Below are positions 41,999 through 50,373 of a DNA stretch of 64,000 nucleotides, piece after piece. How positions within the stretch are numbered: the first letter of the stretch is position 1; every line of letters begins with the position of its first letter. This DNA is from Lactovum sp047974165 (GTDB lineage: Bacteria > Bacillota > Bacilli > Lactobacillales > Streptococcaceae). The notes under the pieces were generated by a model. The model saw only the letters and a program-made list of their open reading frames with translations. It had not been told where the DNA came from and searched no databases. The DNA lies in contig JBKECB010000070.1 in NCBI GenBank assembly GCA_047974165.1, forward strand, positions 1-64,000, in the 5' to 3' direction. The position numbers were made by a program, and so were the translations under genes.

Positions 41999-43302
41999 GA
42001 ATTGGAATTTTTTCAGATACTTATTTCCCTCAAATTTCAGGTGTTTCAACCTCTATAAAAACACTAAGAGACGAACTTGAGGCACTTGGCCATACTGTCT
42101 ATATTTTTACTACAACCGATCCTAACTCAAATCCCATACAAGATATCGAAGAAAAAATTATTCGACTTCGTTCAATTCCCTTTATCTCTATTCCTGAACG
42201 TCGAATCGTTATGGCAGGTTTTTCAACAGCCTTAAAGCTTACAAAAAGTTATCAGCTAGATATCATTCACACACAAACTGAGTTTGGTGTTGGAATTTTA
42301 GGAAAAATCATTGCCAATCAACTCAAACTCCCAATGGTACATACTTTACATACCAAATATGAGGATTACCTTCATTATATTGCAAATGGTCTACTTATAC
42401 GTCCTAGCGCAATTAAATATCTCATTAAAACCTTTCTCCTTGGGACTGAAGGGATTATCTGCCCTTCTGAGATGACCAAGGAAACTGTTCTGAACTATGG
42501 TATCAATATCCCTTTACGTGTCATTCCTACTGGAATTAATATCAAAAATTTTATAAGAGAGGACATTTCTGAGCTTGACAATCAAAAACTAAGAAAGAAA
42601 CTTTCTGTTAAAGAAAATGATATTATGCTGCTAAGTCTTTGTCGCCTTTCGTCCGAAAAAAATATCCAGGCAATTATTTATGCACTCCCTGACATTATTC
42701 TAGAACTCTCTGTAAGACTTATCATTGTAGGGGAAGGTCCTTATCGAAAAGAGCTTGAAAAGTTAGTTCAAAATCTTCAGCTTGAATCCTATATTGAGTT
42801 TGTTGGCGAGGTTCCTAATCAACAAGTCGTGAATTATTACAAGGCAGCTGACTTTTTTATTTCAGCTTCCACAAGTGAAACACAAGGTCTTACCTTCATT
42901 GAGGCTTTAGCTGCTTCTTGTCCAATCCTAGCTTGGGAGAATCCTTATCTTAAAACTTTAATCACTGATCCAAGCTTCGGTTCCCTCTTTTATCAGGAAA
43001 ATGAGATTGCAGAGACAACTCTTAAAGCTATAAAACAACAGCAAGAGATAAATCATAAGGCTTTAGAAGAAAAGCTTTATGAAATCTCATCAGAAAACTT
43101 TGGAAAAACTGTAGCTGATTTTTACCAATATATGATTGATCACTACATTCCTTTTAGTAAGAGAACCAGCTTAAAAGCCAAGCAGAAAAGTAAAAGTCTT
43201 TTAGAAAATATTTACTTACAAACCCAAAAAATCCAGAGAAGACAAAAGTTATTTAGAAAAAAACCTGGGAAATATGTTAAAATAAATAAGGACGATAAGT
43301 AA
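41995..43302 (+). CDS. 1,2-diacylglycerol 3-alpha-glucosyltransferase (BgsB-like)
   Basis: The 435-residue GT4 enzyme starts MRIGIFSDTYFPQISGVSTS, followed by TTTDPN, IIHTQTEFGVGILG and HTLHTKYEDYLHYIANGLLI (membrane-interface segment), then STSETQGLTFIEALAASCP with the EX7E motif (ETQGLTFIE). This is the pattern of streptococcal glucosyl-diacylglycerol synthase. It would transfer glucose from UDP-glucose to diacylglycerol. The start overlaps the previous stop (ATGA). The basic C-terminus suits membrane binding. Confidence 0.85.
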   Translation: MRIGIFSDTYFPQISGVSTSIKTLRDELEALGHTVYIFTTTDPNSNPIQDIEEKIIRLRSIPFISIPERRIVMAGFSTALKLTKSYQLDIIHTQTEFGVGILGKIIANQLKLPMVHTLHTKYEDYLHYIANGLLIRPSAIKYLIKTFLLGTEGIICPSEMTKETVLNYGINIPLRVIPTGINIKNFIREDISELDNQKLRKKLSVKENDIMLLSLCRLSSEKNIQAIIYALPDIILELSVRLIIVGEGPYRKELEKLVQNLQLESYIEFVGEVPNQQVVNYYKAADFFISASTSETQGLTFIEALAASCPILAWENPYLKTLITDPSFGSLFYQENEIAETTLKAIKQQQEINHKALEEKLYEISSENFGKTVADFYQYMIDHYIPFSKRTSLKAKQKSKSLLENIYLQTQKIQRRQKLFRKKPGKYVKINKDDK

Positions 43303-43318
43303 GAAGGAGAAAAATAAT

Positions 43319-43555
43319 ATGAAATCTCATATCGCTATTATCTTAGACAGGCTCAATAGACTTGTCGATGAGGACAACCCTAAAGCAACTTATAATTTTG
43401 AAAAAGAGGGGGTTATACTAATGACAATTAGTTTTGATCCCGTTACTCAATTTTTCTTAGTTAAATACCCTAAACAAAAAGCAGTTATTGAATATGATTC
43501 AGTTGACTTACTTGTTATTGATATCTTTGAGCTTTTATACGAATACGAGCAATAA
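43319..43555 (+). CDS. ykuJ: YkuJ-family (DUF1797) protein
   Basis: The 78-residue protein begins MKSHIAIILDRLNRLVDEDN and has the FEKEGV and FDPVTQFFLVKY segments of the YkuJ/DUF1797 family of small conserved Firmicutes proteins of unknown function. It starts 16 bases after the glycosyltransferase stop, with AAGAAGGAG upstream, so it is co-transcribed. A terminator overlaps its stop. Confidence 0.8.
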   Translation: MKSHIAIILDRLNRLVDEDNPKATYNFEKEGVILMTISFDPVTQFFLVKYPKQKAVIEYDSVDLLVIDIFELLYEYEQ

Positions 43556-43579
43556 AACAGAGTTTGAAAACTCTGTTTT
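43554..43579. terminator. Bidirectional terminator between ykuJ and the TetR gene
   Basis: AAAACAGAGTTT (43554-43565) and AAACTCTGTTTT (43568-43579) are perfect arms with T tracts on both strands. It serves ykuJ (plus) and the convergent TetR gene (minus). Confidence 0.85.
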
Positions 43580-44175
43580 TATTTATTTTCTATTAGAAGA
43601 AATTTAGGAATATTTTTTATTAGACGAAAGGTAATATTTGTAATTTCTACGATACTTTCTCTGTTCTCTTTTAAAATCCATTCTTCTATAATTGCTGCTT
43701 GAATACCTGCAACTATCGAAAAAATATAGCTTGAATCTTGTACAGATAAATCGACTTCCTCTAAGAGAATTTTTATCATTTCTTGTTGAAAACTATTTTT
43801 AAAATGATGAAATAAACTTGAATTATCTCTAGTGAAGAAAAGAAGATTTAACTCTCTAAAATGAAGCTCTAAAAATTCAAAATAATGATACAAATGATTT
43901 TTTAAGCCCTCATCCTTACTAATAATCTGAAAAATCTTTTTGACTTCTATTTGAAGATATTTTTTTAATTCATAAATAAATTGTTCTCTTAATTTTTCCA
44001 TCAGATCCTCTTTATCTTTATAATGAAGATAAAAAGTTGTTCGATTTACCAAAGCTTCATCAGTCAGACTCGAGATTGTTATCTTTTCAAATCCCCTTTC
44101 TTCAAGCTGATTAAGAAAGGCTTTTTTTATATTTTGCTTGGTTTTTATCACACGCAAATCAGGGTTATTATTCAT
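43579..44175 (-). CDS. TetR/AcrR-family repressor of the adjacent ABC exporter
   Basis: From the ATG at 44175 the protein has 198 residues. The N-terminal HTH (about 5-50) reads KTKQNIKKAFLNQLEERGFE, then ITISSLTDEALVNRTTFYLH. The C-terminal part is all-helical, a hydrophobic ligand pocket typical of TetR regulators (TetR_C_7-like). I prefer this start because the longer frame's first codons lie outside the conserved domain. It is divergent from a three-gene ABC exporter, and a large dyad operator lies between them. Confidence 0.85.
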   Translation of the reverse strand: MNNNPDLRVIKTKQNIKKAFLNQLEERGFEKITISSLTDEALVNRTTFYLHYKDKEDLMEKLREQFIYELKKYLQIEVKKIFQIISKDEGLKNHLYHYFEFLELHFRELNLLFFTRDNSSLFHHFKNSFQQEMIKILLEEVDLSVQDSSYIFSIVAGIQAAIIEEWILKENRESIVEITNITFRLIKNIPKFLLIENK

Positions 44176-44221
44176 TTTACACCACACTTTTTCCTTTTTA
44201 TTGATTATCAAAACAAATCTA

Positions 44222-44250
44222 TTGACAGTCTTTTAAACTAAGAGTATTAT
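44222..44250 (+). promoter_or_regulatory. Promoter of the ABC exporter operon
   Basis: A perfect TTGACA (44222-44227) is followed after exactly 17 bases by TATTAT (44245-44250). The overlapping TATAAT at 44248-44253 would have a 20-base spacer. Transcription would start inside the dyad operator. Confidence 0.7.
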
Positions 44251-44289
44251 AATATACAGTTGTTGATTAGTCAACACTTGTATATTATA
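44248..44289. promoter_or_regulatory. 42-bp dyad operator, probable TetR site
   Basis: The outer arms TATAATATACA (44248-44258) and TGTATATTATA (44279-44289) and the inner arms TGTTGA (44261-44266) and TCAACA (44271-44276) are perfect reverse complements around TTAG. Only the two-base linkers GT and CT break the symmetry, and not fully. It covers the exporter -10 and start site, as expected for a repressor operator. Long operators of this type bind two TetR dimers in some cases. Confidence 0.8.
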
Positions 44290-44306
44290 TTAAATAAAGG
44301 GGTCTT

Positions 44307-45224
44307 ATGGCAATTATTAATATTAATCATCTGACAAAAGATTACGGTCATCAACGTGGAAACTTTAACGTTTCACTGCAAGTTGAAAAAGGAATGGTTT
44401 ATGGTTATCTTGGTCCAAATGGGGCTGGAAAAACAACAACTATTCGTCATATTATGGGATTTTCAAAAGCAGATAGCGGTAGTATTGAGGTAAATGGAAA
44501 AAATAGCTGGCTTGAAAGTCATGAAATTCAAAAAGAAGTAGGCTATCTCCCCGGTGAAATCAGCTTTCCTGAAAACTTAACAGGAAAACAATTTATTGAA
44601 TATATGGCAAAACTTAGAAATATTAAAGATCTAAGATATGCTCGTCAACTTTCTGATAAGTTTCAGCTTGACAGTTCTTCTATTATTAAGAGAATGTCTC
44701 TGGGAACAAAAAGGAAACTTGCCATTATCACTGCATTCATGCATGATCCTAAAATTTTTATTTTAGATGAGCCAACAAGTGGTCTTGACCCAATTATGCA
44801 AGATTTATTCATTCAGTTTATCTTAGAAGAAAAGAAAAAAGGGAAGACAATCCTTCTGTCCAGTCATATTTTCTCAGAGATTGATGCCTGTTGTGACATT
44901 ATATCCATTATTAAAGATGGGGTTATACTCTCAACTTTTAAATCTGAGGACTTACGCAAAAATCATCCCTTAAAATTTAAAGTTGAATTCAACAGTCAAT
45001 TTGACAACTGCCTTAATAGTACGTTATTTTCTACTTTTAATAGCGAGGTACGAAGAGAAAAAAATCAGATTATTTTTGAAATAGAAAAATCTAACATTCG
45101 TCATCTTATTGATTTTCTATCTGACTATCCTATAAAGTTTATCTCAGAAATTCCGTTTACTTTGGAAAACTATTTTATGAACTTTTATGACCGCTCAAAT
45201 ACAGAAAAGGAGCAAACAAAATGA
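44307..45224 (+). CDS. ABC exporter ATP-binding protein 1
   Basis: The 305-residue ATPase has Walker A GPNGAGKTTTIRH (about 36-48), signature RMSLGTKRKLAIITAFMHDP, Walker B IFILDEPTSGLDP and H-loop LLSSHIF, plus an about 80-residue C-terminal domain common in drug exporters. Its signature reads SLGTK in place of SGGQ. It has GGGG before the ATG and sits directly under the TetR operator. It overlaps the second ATPase gene by four bases. Confidence 0.9.
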   Translation: MAIININHLTKDYGHQRGNFNVSLQVEKGMVYGYLGPNGAGKTTTIRHIMGFSKADSGSIEVNGKNSWLESHEIQKEVGYLPGEISFPENLTGKQFIEYMAKLRNIKDLRYARQLSDKFQLDSSSIIKRMSLGTKRKLAIITAFMHDPKIFILDEPTSGLDPIMQDLFIQFILEEKKKGKTILLSSHIFSEIDACCDIISIIKDGVILSTFKSEDLRKNHPLKFKVEFNSQFDNCLNSTLFSTFNSEVRREKNQIIFEIEKSNIRHLIDFLSDYPIKFISEIPFTLENYFMNFYDRSNTEKEQTK

Positions 45225-46108
45225 TTAAAATAACAAATCTCACAAAGGATTATGGCCAGCAACATGGGCTCTTTAATTTAAATTTAGAGATTAAAAAAGG
45301 TGACTGTGTCGGACTCGTTGGTATTAACGGGGCAGGAAAAACAACAACTCTTCGGCATTTAATGGGATTTTTAAAAGCAGACCAAGGGGCTGCTGAAATC
45401 AATGGGATTGACTGTTGGACTAAATCCTCTAAAATACACGAACTGGTTAGCTATATCCCAGGTGAAATTTCCTTTCCTGATTCAAAAACTGGATATGATT
45501 TTCTTCAAATGCAAGCCCAATTACTCCAAATTAATGAAGAAAAACATAGAGATTTCCTTATTCAACAAATGCAGCTCGACCCCAGTGCTAATCTCAAAAG
45601 AATGTCAAAGGGAATGAAACAAAAAACAGCCATTGTTGCTGCTCTAATGGCTGACAGAGAGATTCTCCTTTTAGATGAGCCTACAACTGGACTTGACCCC
45701 CTCATGCGAAAGAAGTTCTTAGATTTGCTTGAAATTGAAAAAGAAAAAGGAAAGACAATACTCATGTCAAGTCACATGTTTGAAGAGGTTGAATCTATCT
45801 GCAATAAGGTCGCACTTATTAAAAATGGAAGAATTATTGAAGTTAAAGAGGTTAATGAGATTAAACATCACTCTCTTAAAGTTTTTCGACTGGACTTTAA
45901 AACTGACTCTGACTATCAAGTAGTTTTAGACTCAGGATTTAACTTAGTAAAAAGTTCAAAAGAAAAACATTCTCTCCATATTCAGATTGATGATTACAAT
46001 ATTTCTCAACTCCTTAAAGTCCTTAAAGGAAAAGAAATTACTAACTTTGAGGAAGAAAAATATACACTCTCAGATTATTTTAAATCATTAGAAAAGGAGC
46101 TTTTATAA
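45221..46108 (+). CDS. ABC exporter ATP-binding protein 2
   Basis: The 295-residue paralogue of the preceding ATPase has Walker A GINGAGKTTTLRH, signature RMSKGMKQKTAIVAALMADR, Walker B ILLLDEPTTGLDP and H-loop LMSSHMF. Both copies share the NLTKDYGQQ.GLFN start, so the pair arose by tandem duplication. Both have intact catalytic motifs, so they probably form a heterodimer on the single permease that follows. Confidence 0.9.
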   Translation: MIKITNLTKDYGQQHGLFNLNLEIKKGDCVGLVGINGAGKTTTLRHLMGFLKADQGAAEINGIDCWTKSSKIHELVSYIPGEISFPDSKTGYDFLQMQAQLLQINEEKHRDFLIQQMQLDPSANLKRMSKGMKQKTAIVAALMADREILLLDEPTTGLDPLMRKKFLDLLEIEKEKGKTILMSSHMFEEVESICNKVALIKNGRIIEVKEVNEIKHHSLKVFRLDFKTDSDYQVVLDSGFNLVKSSKEKHSLHIQIDDYNISQLLKVLKGKEITNFEEEKYTLSDYFKSLEKELL

Positions 46109-46109
46109 A

Positions 46110-47483
46110 ATGTTTAATAAAACAATATTTTTACAAACTGCAAAAGAAAATGGAAAGGTTCTTACAGTCATCACACTTGTCTTGAGTCTATTTTTCATTA
46201 TTTTATCAAAAGTATTTAGTCCGACAACTTTATCTAGTATGTCTGGACTTCTTCAGTCAACTCCAATGGCAAGCATGCTATCAGATAGCTCTTTTCTAGG
46301 TCTACTTTCAAATAGTTATTACAGTATTCAAGCTATCATTCTCCCTTTAATTTTTATTATTATCGTTGCAAGTAGCTTAATCGTCTCAAAAGTAGATCGT
46401 GGCTCTATGGCTTATTTATTATCTACACCCATCAAACGCTCTACAGTTGTCTTTACCCAAGCTATTTATTTGATATTTTCTCTTTTTGTTATGATCACAG
46501 TAACCTGCATCACAGGTTTACTTTCAATTCAACTTTTTTATGGAACTGTCTGGGGAGAATATGTCAGTCCAGATATTAAGCAGATTGCCCAAACTTATAA
46601 TCAAGATAAAAATGAACTCGAGAAAAATTTATCTGAAATTTTAGAAAATAAAGATTATATAAAAACAGGAGCTGAGTCTCGAGAGGTGAGTGAAGAAGTC
46701 TACCAACTCTATCTCAATCAAAAATTAAATGCAAATGCAATCGATGCTGCTGCTAAAAGTCTAGACAAGGACTCAGCAGCTCTTGAAAAAGATTTAAACT
46801 TAATTTTAGAAAATTCAGAAGCTTTAACTGCCGCAGCAAAAATTTATAACTTATCTGATGAAGAATACCGTCTTCTCCTTAATCAAAAAATAAAAACTAA
46901 TGAAACTCTAACAAGTCAATCTTCAAATCTTCAAAATAAACTCTTTAAAGGTCTTGAAGCAGCGAGTGACTCTCTAGATATGGATATTGAAGATTTATCT
47001 TCTGACCTTTCTATCTTACTTGATCATGATCAAGCCTTAAATCTTACGATTGAAAAATCTGGTCTTTCTAAAGAAAGTATTTTACAAATCATTAACAATC
47101 AGCAAGCTTCAAATCTAGTCGCTGAGGATAATGGACTGGACTTTGAAATACAAGATTATCTCTTAATTAATCTTGGACTTTTTCTCCTCATGTTTGCCAC
47201 AAGTTCAATCTCTTTCTTTGCTTCTTGCTTCTTTAACTTAAGCAATAAATATATGGCCGTAGGTGCCGGTATTCCTCTTGCCTTTTTCCTCTTTGACATG
47301 ATGGCTGGTTTTAGTACTAGCTTAGAGCCTATCAAATACTTTACAATCAATAGTCTATTTGATACAAATGCTATCCTCTCAGGAGAAAATTACCTTTGGA
47401 AATTTATCATCCTAGCAATAATTGGAATTGTCTTATATAGTTTAAGTATAAAAATCTTTAAATCTAAAGATTTACCTTTATGA
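46110..47483 (+). CDS. ABC exporter permease with three internal repeats
   Basis: The 457-residue protein has three N-terminal helices (about 18-36, 72-94, 117-146), a soluble segment (about 155-345) and three C-terminal helices (350-376, 382-402, 428-450). The soluble part contains three related helical repeats: DKNELEKNLSEILEN...EEVYQLYLNQK (166-205), DKDSAALEKDLNLILEN...EEYRLLLNQK (219-260) and DMDIEDLSSDLSILLDH...ESILQIINNQQ (290-332). The permease core is ABC-2 like. The repeats are an unusual insert, probably outside the cell. AAAAGGAG precedes the ATG. Confidence 0.82.
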   Translation: MFNKTIFLQTAKENGKVLTVITLVLSLFFIILSKVFSPTTLSSMSGLLQSTPMASMLSDSSFLGLLSNSYYSIQAIILPLIFIIIVASSLIVSKVDRGSMAYLLSTPIKRSTVVFTQAIYLIFSLFVMITVTCITGLLSIQLFYGTVWGEYVSPDIKQIAQTYNQDKNELEKNLSEILENKDYIKTGAESREVSEEVYQLYLNQKLNANAIDAAAKSLDKDSAALEKDLNLILENSEALTAAAKIYNLSDEEYRLLLNQKIKTNETLTSQSSNLQNKLFKGLEAASDSLDMDIEDLSSDLSILLDHDQALNLTIEKSGLSKESILQIINNQQASNLVAEDNGLDFEIQDYLLINLGLFLLMFATSSISFFASCFFNLSNKYMAVGAGIPLAFFLFDMMAGFSTSLEPIKYFTINSLFDTNAILSGENYLWKFIILAIIGIVLYSLSIKIFKSKDLPL

Positions 47484-47499
47484 TAAAGCCACATAAAAA

Positions 47500-47670
47500 C
47501 CATCTTTTGAAGTGAACCCAAAAAGATGGACTTAAAATTTTTACTCCGTGACTGATAGCGAAGGATTGATTCCTATATTGAATAGGGGTCAATCCTTTTA
47601 ATTTTGTTGCAATTCTTTCATAATTGTAATAGAAAAGGTAAGGCTCTGATATTTTAACATGTATTTTTTA
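47500..47670 (-). mobile_element. IS3-family insertion sequence remnant (transposase C-terminus and end)
   Basis: On the minus strand the frame reads EPYLFYYNYERIATKLKGLT, then PIQYRNQSFA. This matches the conserved end of IS3-family OrfB transposases (the yNyeRi..KLkGlsPvqyR pattern). It is truncated upstream at a stop. The sequence CCATCTTTT with AAAAGATGG (47500-47508 and 47521-47529) marks the likely terminal repeat area. No left end or integrase core remains. The rest of the 47484-47676 gap has no gene. Confidence 0.65.
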
Positions 47671-47676
47671 CTTTCT

Positions 47677-50028
47677 TCAAATATCTTCTAATTCTATTTC
47701 TATCAAGCTAAATTCATTAGCTTCTAATATTTGACTTATTTCTAAATCTTTAGTATTTCCTGATGAAAAATAAAGATTTGCTGTTGTTAATCGGGCTAAA
47801 TAATTAATCTGCTCACGACTTAATTCTGAACCAAAACCAATCTGTTCCCAAAGTTTAAGTAAATTTCCATACTGAGAGTTAATCGTACTTATTTTCATTT
47901 GATATTTTTGAAAAGGCAAGTTGACTAAGTCAATTAAAACTCGACACTTTTCCTTTTCAACAAACATCTCCTCAATTTCTGAATAGGTAATTTCATTCTC
48001 ATCTGTCAAAAAATAACGATAATTTAATTCTTTGGCATTATGAATTAAAATTTCAATTTTCGACTCATTGGGTTTAGAAACTAAAAAAGAATGATTATAA
48101 AAAAGAATTCCCGTAGAAAGCTGACTTAAAAATTTTATTGCAAAAAAGGATGCTTTAGGTATTCCATTTTTATTAAGAATACCATTTCCTCCATTTAAAA
48201 GTTCTTTTGAGTCAACAAAACTACTATAAAGATCACTTGAAAGCCAGTAGCCAATCAACTCAACTTTATCAATAATATCAATAATTGATTTTATTGTATG
48301 AGCTCCTTTATAAACAGTATCATTAATTTTATTTCGATTTGAAATAGTATTTCCCCATTCTGTCAGATAAAGGGGTAAGGAAGAATAATTACTTTTATTT
48401 TTTATTGAATAAATATTCTCAATCATTTCACGAAGAAAATTAGGATTATTAATTCTTTTTGAGTACCTTTGCCCCTTTTCTTTTCGCTCATAAGGATAGC
48501 TCATGACAGATAAAAAATCAAACTCTAACTTTTCTTTTTCAAAAATCTTTAATTCATCTTGAAAGGAAATTTGATCAAAGTTATACTTAAACCCTGCCCC
48601 TCCAATTGTAATTTTCCTATCTATATTTTTTAAAACTTTGTAAGTAGCCTTATATTGAATCATATACTCGTCTATATCTTTCCCATCTCTTGTCAGCTCA
48701 AATTTCCAAGCACTTATTTCTTTTATCCCATATCTTTTTCGAACATGTTTCATAAAAAGAGTTAATAATTCTATCCAATCTTCACAGACGATATCGTAGG
48801 AGGGCAGTGATAAATGACGTGTTTCTGATTTATTAACATTTTTATAAATACGACGTATCTTATAGCCTAATTCAAAAAAGGGAACAATTTCTATCTCTAA
48901 TAAGAAATCTAAAATACTATCAATACGATCAAAGTTAATATCTTTAATACGATGAATATCTACATTCATCTCCTCAACAAATAAATTCCATATTCTTCCA
49001 TAAGTAAAGTTAATCTCTTTTTTTAAAAATCTTATTTGCTTACGATAATCTGAATGTAACAAATCTGAAGCTGAACCTATATTAAGTAACTGCTTGGACA
49101 AAGAAAATATTTTATGCTTTTTTGAAAAATCAATGGTCTCTCCACTGTACTCTGAGTTTCCCATTTCTTTTTCTAACCAGTTACTTAGAAATTGAAGTTC
49201 TTGTTCATTCTCTAAAATCCTTTCCTGAGAAAGTCTTGTCTTTTTTTCACGATATTCTTTAGGTAAAAAGTGATATTTATTTTTAAAATGTTTTGTAAAA
49301 ATATTTAAATTTTTAAATCCAACCTCTAAAGCAATACTACTAATATTTTTATCCGTATAAATTAACTCTTTTTCTGATAAATAAAGACGGTAAGTAATTA
49401 AATACTCTTGAAAGCCAATCCCTTGATGTTTTTTAAAATATCTCGAAAGATAGCTTGGATTGATATAAAAGTGATTTGCCATTTTTGAAAGAGAAATATC
49501 GGTACGTACATTTTCTTGGATAAAGGTAAGATATTTTTGAATCTGTGTATCCTGCTTACTTTTAATATCTTCTAGAAAGATTTCTATCAAATAATTTAAA
49601 AAGGAAAATGCAGCTTCAAAAACCTTAAAGGGATTTTCTAAGTGATTTTTTATTGCTTCTTCAATTAACCGATTTAAACTTCTCTTGATTTTATCAAAAG
49701 ATAAATATTCTTCCTTAACATCAAGAATACTATTACATTTAAATGTTGGCTGAAATAAATTACTATTATCATAGAAAAGCTCATTTTCTAGTGAAATTCT
49801 TACCACAAATGTTGTATCCTCATTTTTTTTAAAGTATTTCTCTTCTTCAAAATTATAAAGTAAAAGATCATCTTTTTTCATCTCCATTAAACGATCATTT
49901 ACCTTTACCTCTGCTGTTCCTAAAATGAGATAGTAAATTTGGATTTCTTGGCTTACTTTTGTTTCCTCATAGTCTTGAACAAAACTAATTCCTGAATGTT
50001 GATATTTTTTTCCAAAACAGTGGATCAT
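47677..50028 (-). CDS. AraC regulator fused to a GH39-like domain (copy 1)
   Basis: The 783-residue protein has a cupin sensor (about 15-95), an AraC double HTH (about 170-265, with ISLSKMANHFYINPSYLSRY and VGFKNLNIFTKHFKNKYHFL) and then about 500 residues resembling family 39 glycosidases: YGRIWNLFVEEM, FELGYKI, then YLTEWGNTISNRN with the nucleophile position. The acid/base motif expected as E.WNEP reads ELTRDG, so the domain is probably a sugar sensor, not an enzyme. The ATG at 50028 is chosen because AGGAGGAG lies immediately before it. It follows the GH1/PTS genes, with a terminator between. Confidence 0.8.
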   Translation of the reverse strand: MIHCFGKKYQHSGISFVQDYEETKVSQEIQIYYLILGTAEVKVNDRLMEMKKDDLLLYNFEEEKYFKKNEDTTFVVRISLENELFYDNSNLFQPTFKCNSILDVKEEYLSFDKIKRSLNRLIEEAIKNHLENPFKVFEAAFSFLNYLIEIFLEDIKSKQDTQIQKYLTFIQENVRTDISLSKMANHFYINPSYLSRYFKKHQGIGFQEYLITYRLYLSEKELIYTDKNISSIALEVGFKNLNIFTKHFKNKYHFLPKEYREKKTRLSQERILENEQELQFLSNWLEKEMGNSEYSGETIDFSKKHKIFSLSKQLLNIGSASDLLHSDYRKQIRFLKKEINFTYGRIWNLFVEEMNVDIHRIKDINFDRIDSILDFLLEIEIVPFFELGYKIRRIYKNVNKSETRHLSLPSYDIVCEDWIELLTLFMKHVRKRYGIKEISAWKFELTRDGKDIDEYMIQYKATYKVLKNIDRKITIGGAGFKYNFDQISFQDELKIFEKEKLEFDFLSVMSYPYERKEKGQRYSKRINNPNFLREMIENIYSIKNKSNYSSLPLYLTEWGNTISNRNKINDTVYKGAHTIKSIIDIIDKVELIGYWLSSDLYSSFVDSKELLNGGNGILNKNGIPKASFFAIKFLSQLSTGILFYNHSFLVSKPNESKIEILIHNAKELNYRYFLTDENEITYSEIEEMFVEKEKCRVLIDLVNLPFQKYQMKISTINSQYGNLLKLWEQIGFGSELSREQINYLARLTTANLYFSSGNTKDLEISQILEANEFSLIEIELEDI

Positions 50029-50081
50029 ATCACTCCTCCTCACTTATATTTTATCAAATCCCCTTTAACTTCTATAAAAAA

Positions 50082-50100
50082 TAGGAGAAAAACTCTCCTA
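50082..50100 (-). terminator. Terminator of the GH1/PTS operon
   Basis: The arms TAGGAGA (50082-50088) and TCTCCTA (50094-50100) pair and run into TTTTTTATAG on the minus strand. It lies just past the monooxygenase-like gene (stop at 50109). Confidence 0.75.
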
Positions 50101-50108
50101 AAAATAAC

Positions 50109-50372
50109 TTATGATCTATAAATTTTTTCTGTATTTGATAAGAATGCTTTTTTTAGACTTGGCTTATGCTGAGTCAGTATATCTACTGACTTTTTTAAGT
50201 CATTTTCTGACTGCCAACGCTCAATAGTTGTAACTTTTCCTTTTTCTGAGAAAATATCTATTGATAAACAAGATTCTAAAGTTAATAAATCTTGGACAAA
50301 AGCTTCCATATTTTTTGTATAAGATTCTGTTTGGCTTTCTTCAACTAAATTTTCAATAATTCTAATATACAT
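50109..50372 (-). CDS. Antibiotic biosynthesis monooxygenase (ABM/YgiN-like) small protein
   Basis: The 87-residue single-domain protein has the ferredoxin-like ABM pattern: YIRIIENLVEESQTESYTKN (2-21), then CLSIDIFSEKGKVTTIERWQ with the typical E.W and SENDLKKSV, and a final H.PSL. Relatives are cofactor-free oxygenases or quinol-binding proteins. Being directly behind the phospho-glycosidase (1-base gap), it may act on the aglycone released from plant glycosides (inference). Confidence 0.7.
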   Translation of the reverse strand: MYIRIIENLVEESQTESYTKNMEAFVQDLLTLESCLSIDIFSEKGKVTTIERWQSENDLKKSVDILTQHKPSLKKAFLSNTEKIYRS

Positions 50373-50373
50373 C

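Noticed and set aside
47500..47529. CCATCTTTT/AAAAGATGG inverted repeat as terminator of the ABC exporter
   Set aside because: There is no following T tract on the plus strand, and the repeat fits better as part of the IS3 remnant end.
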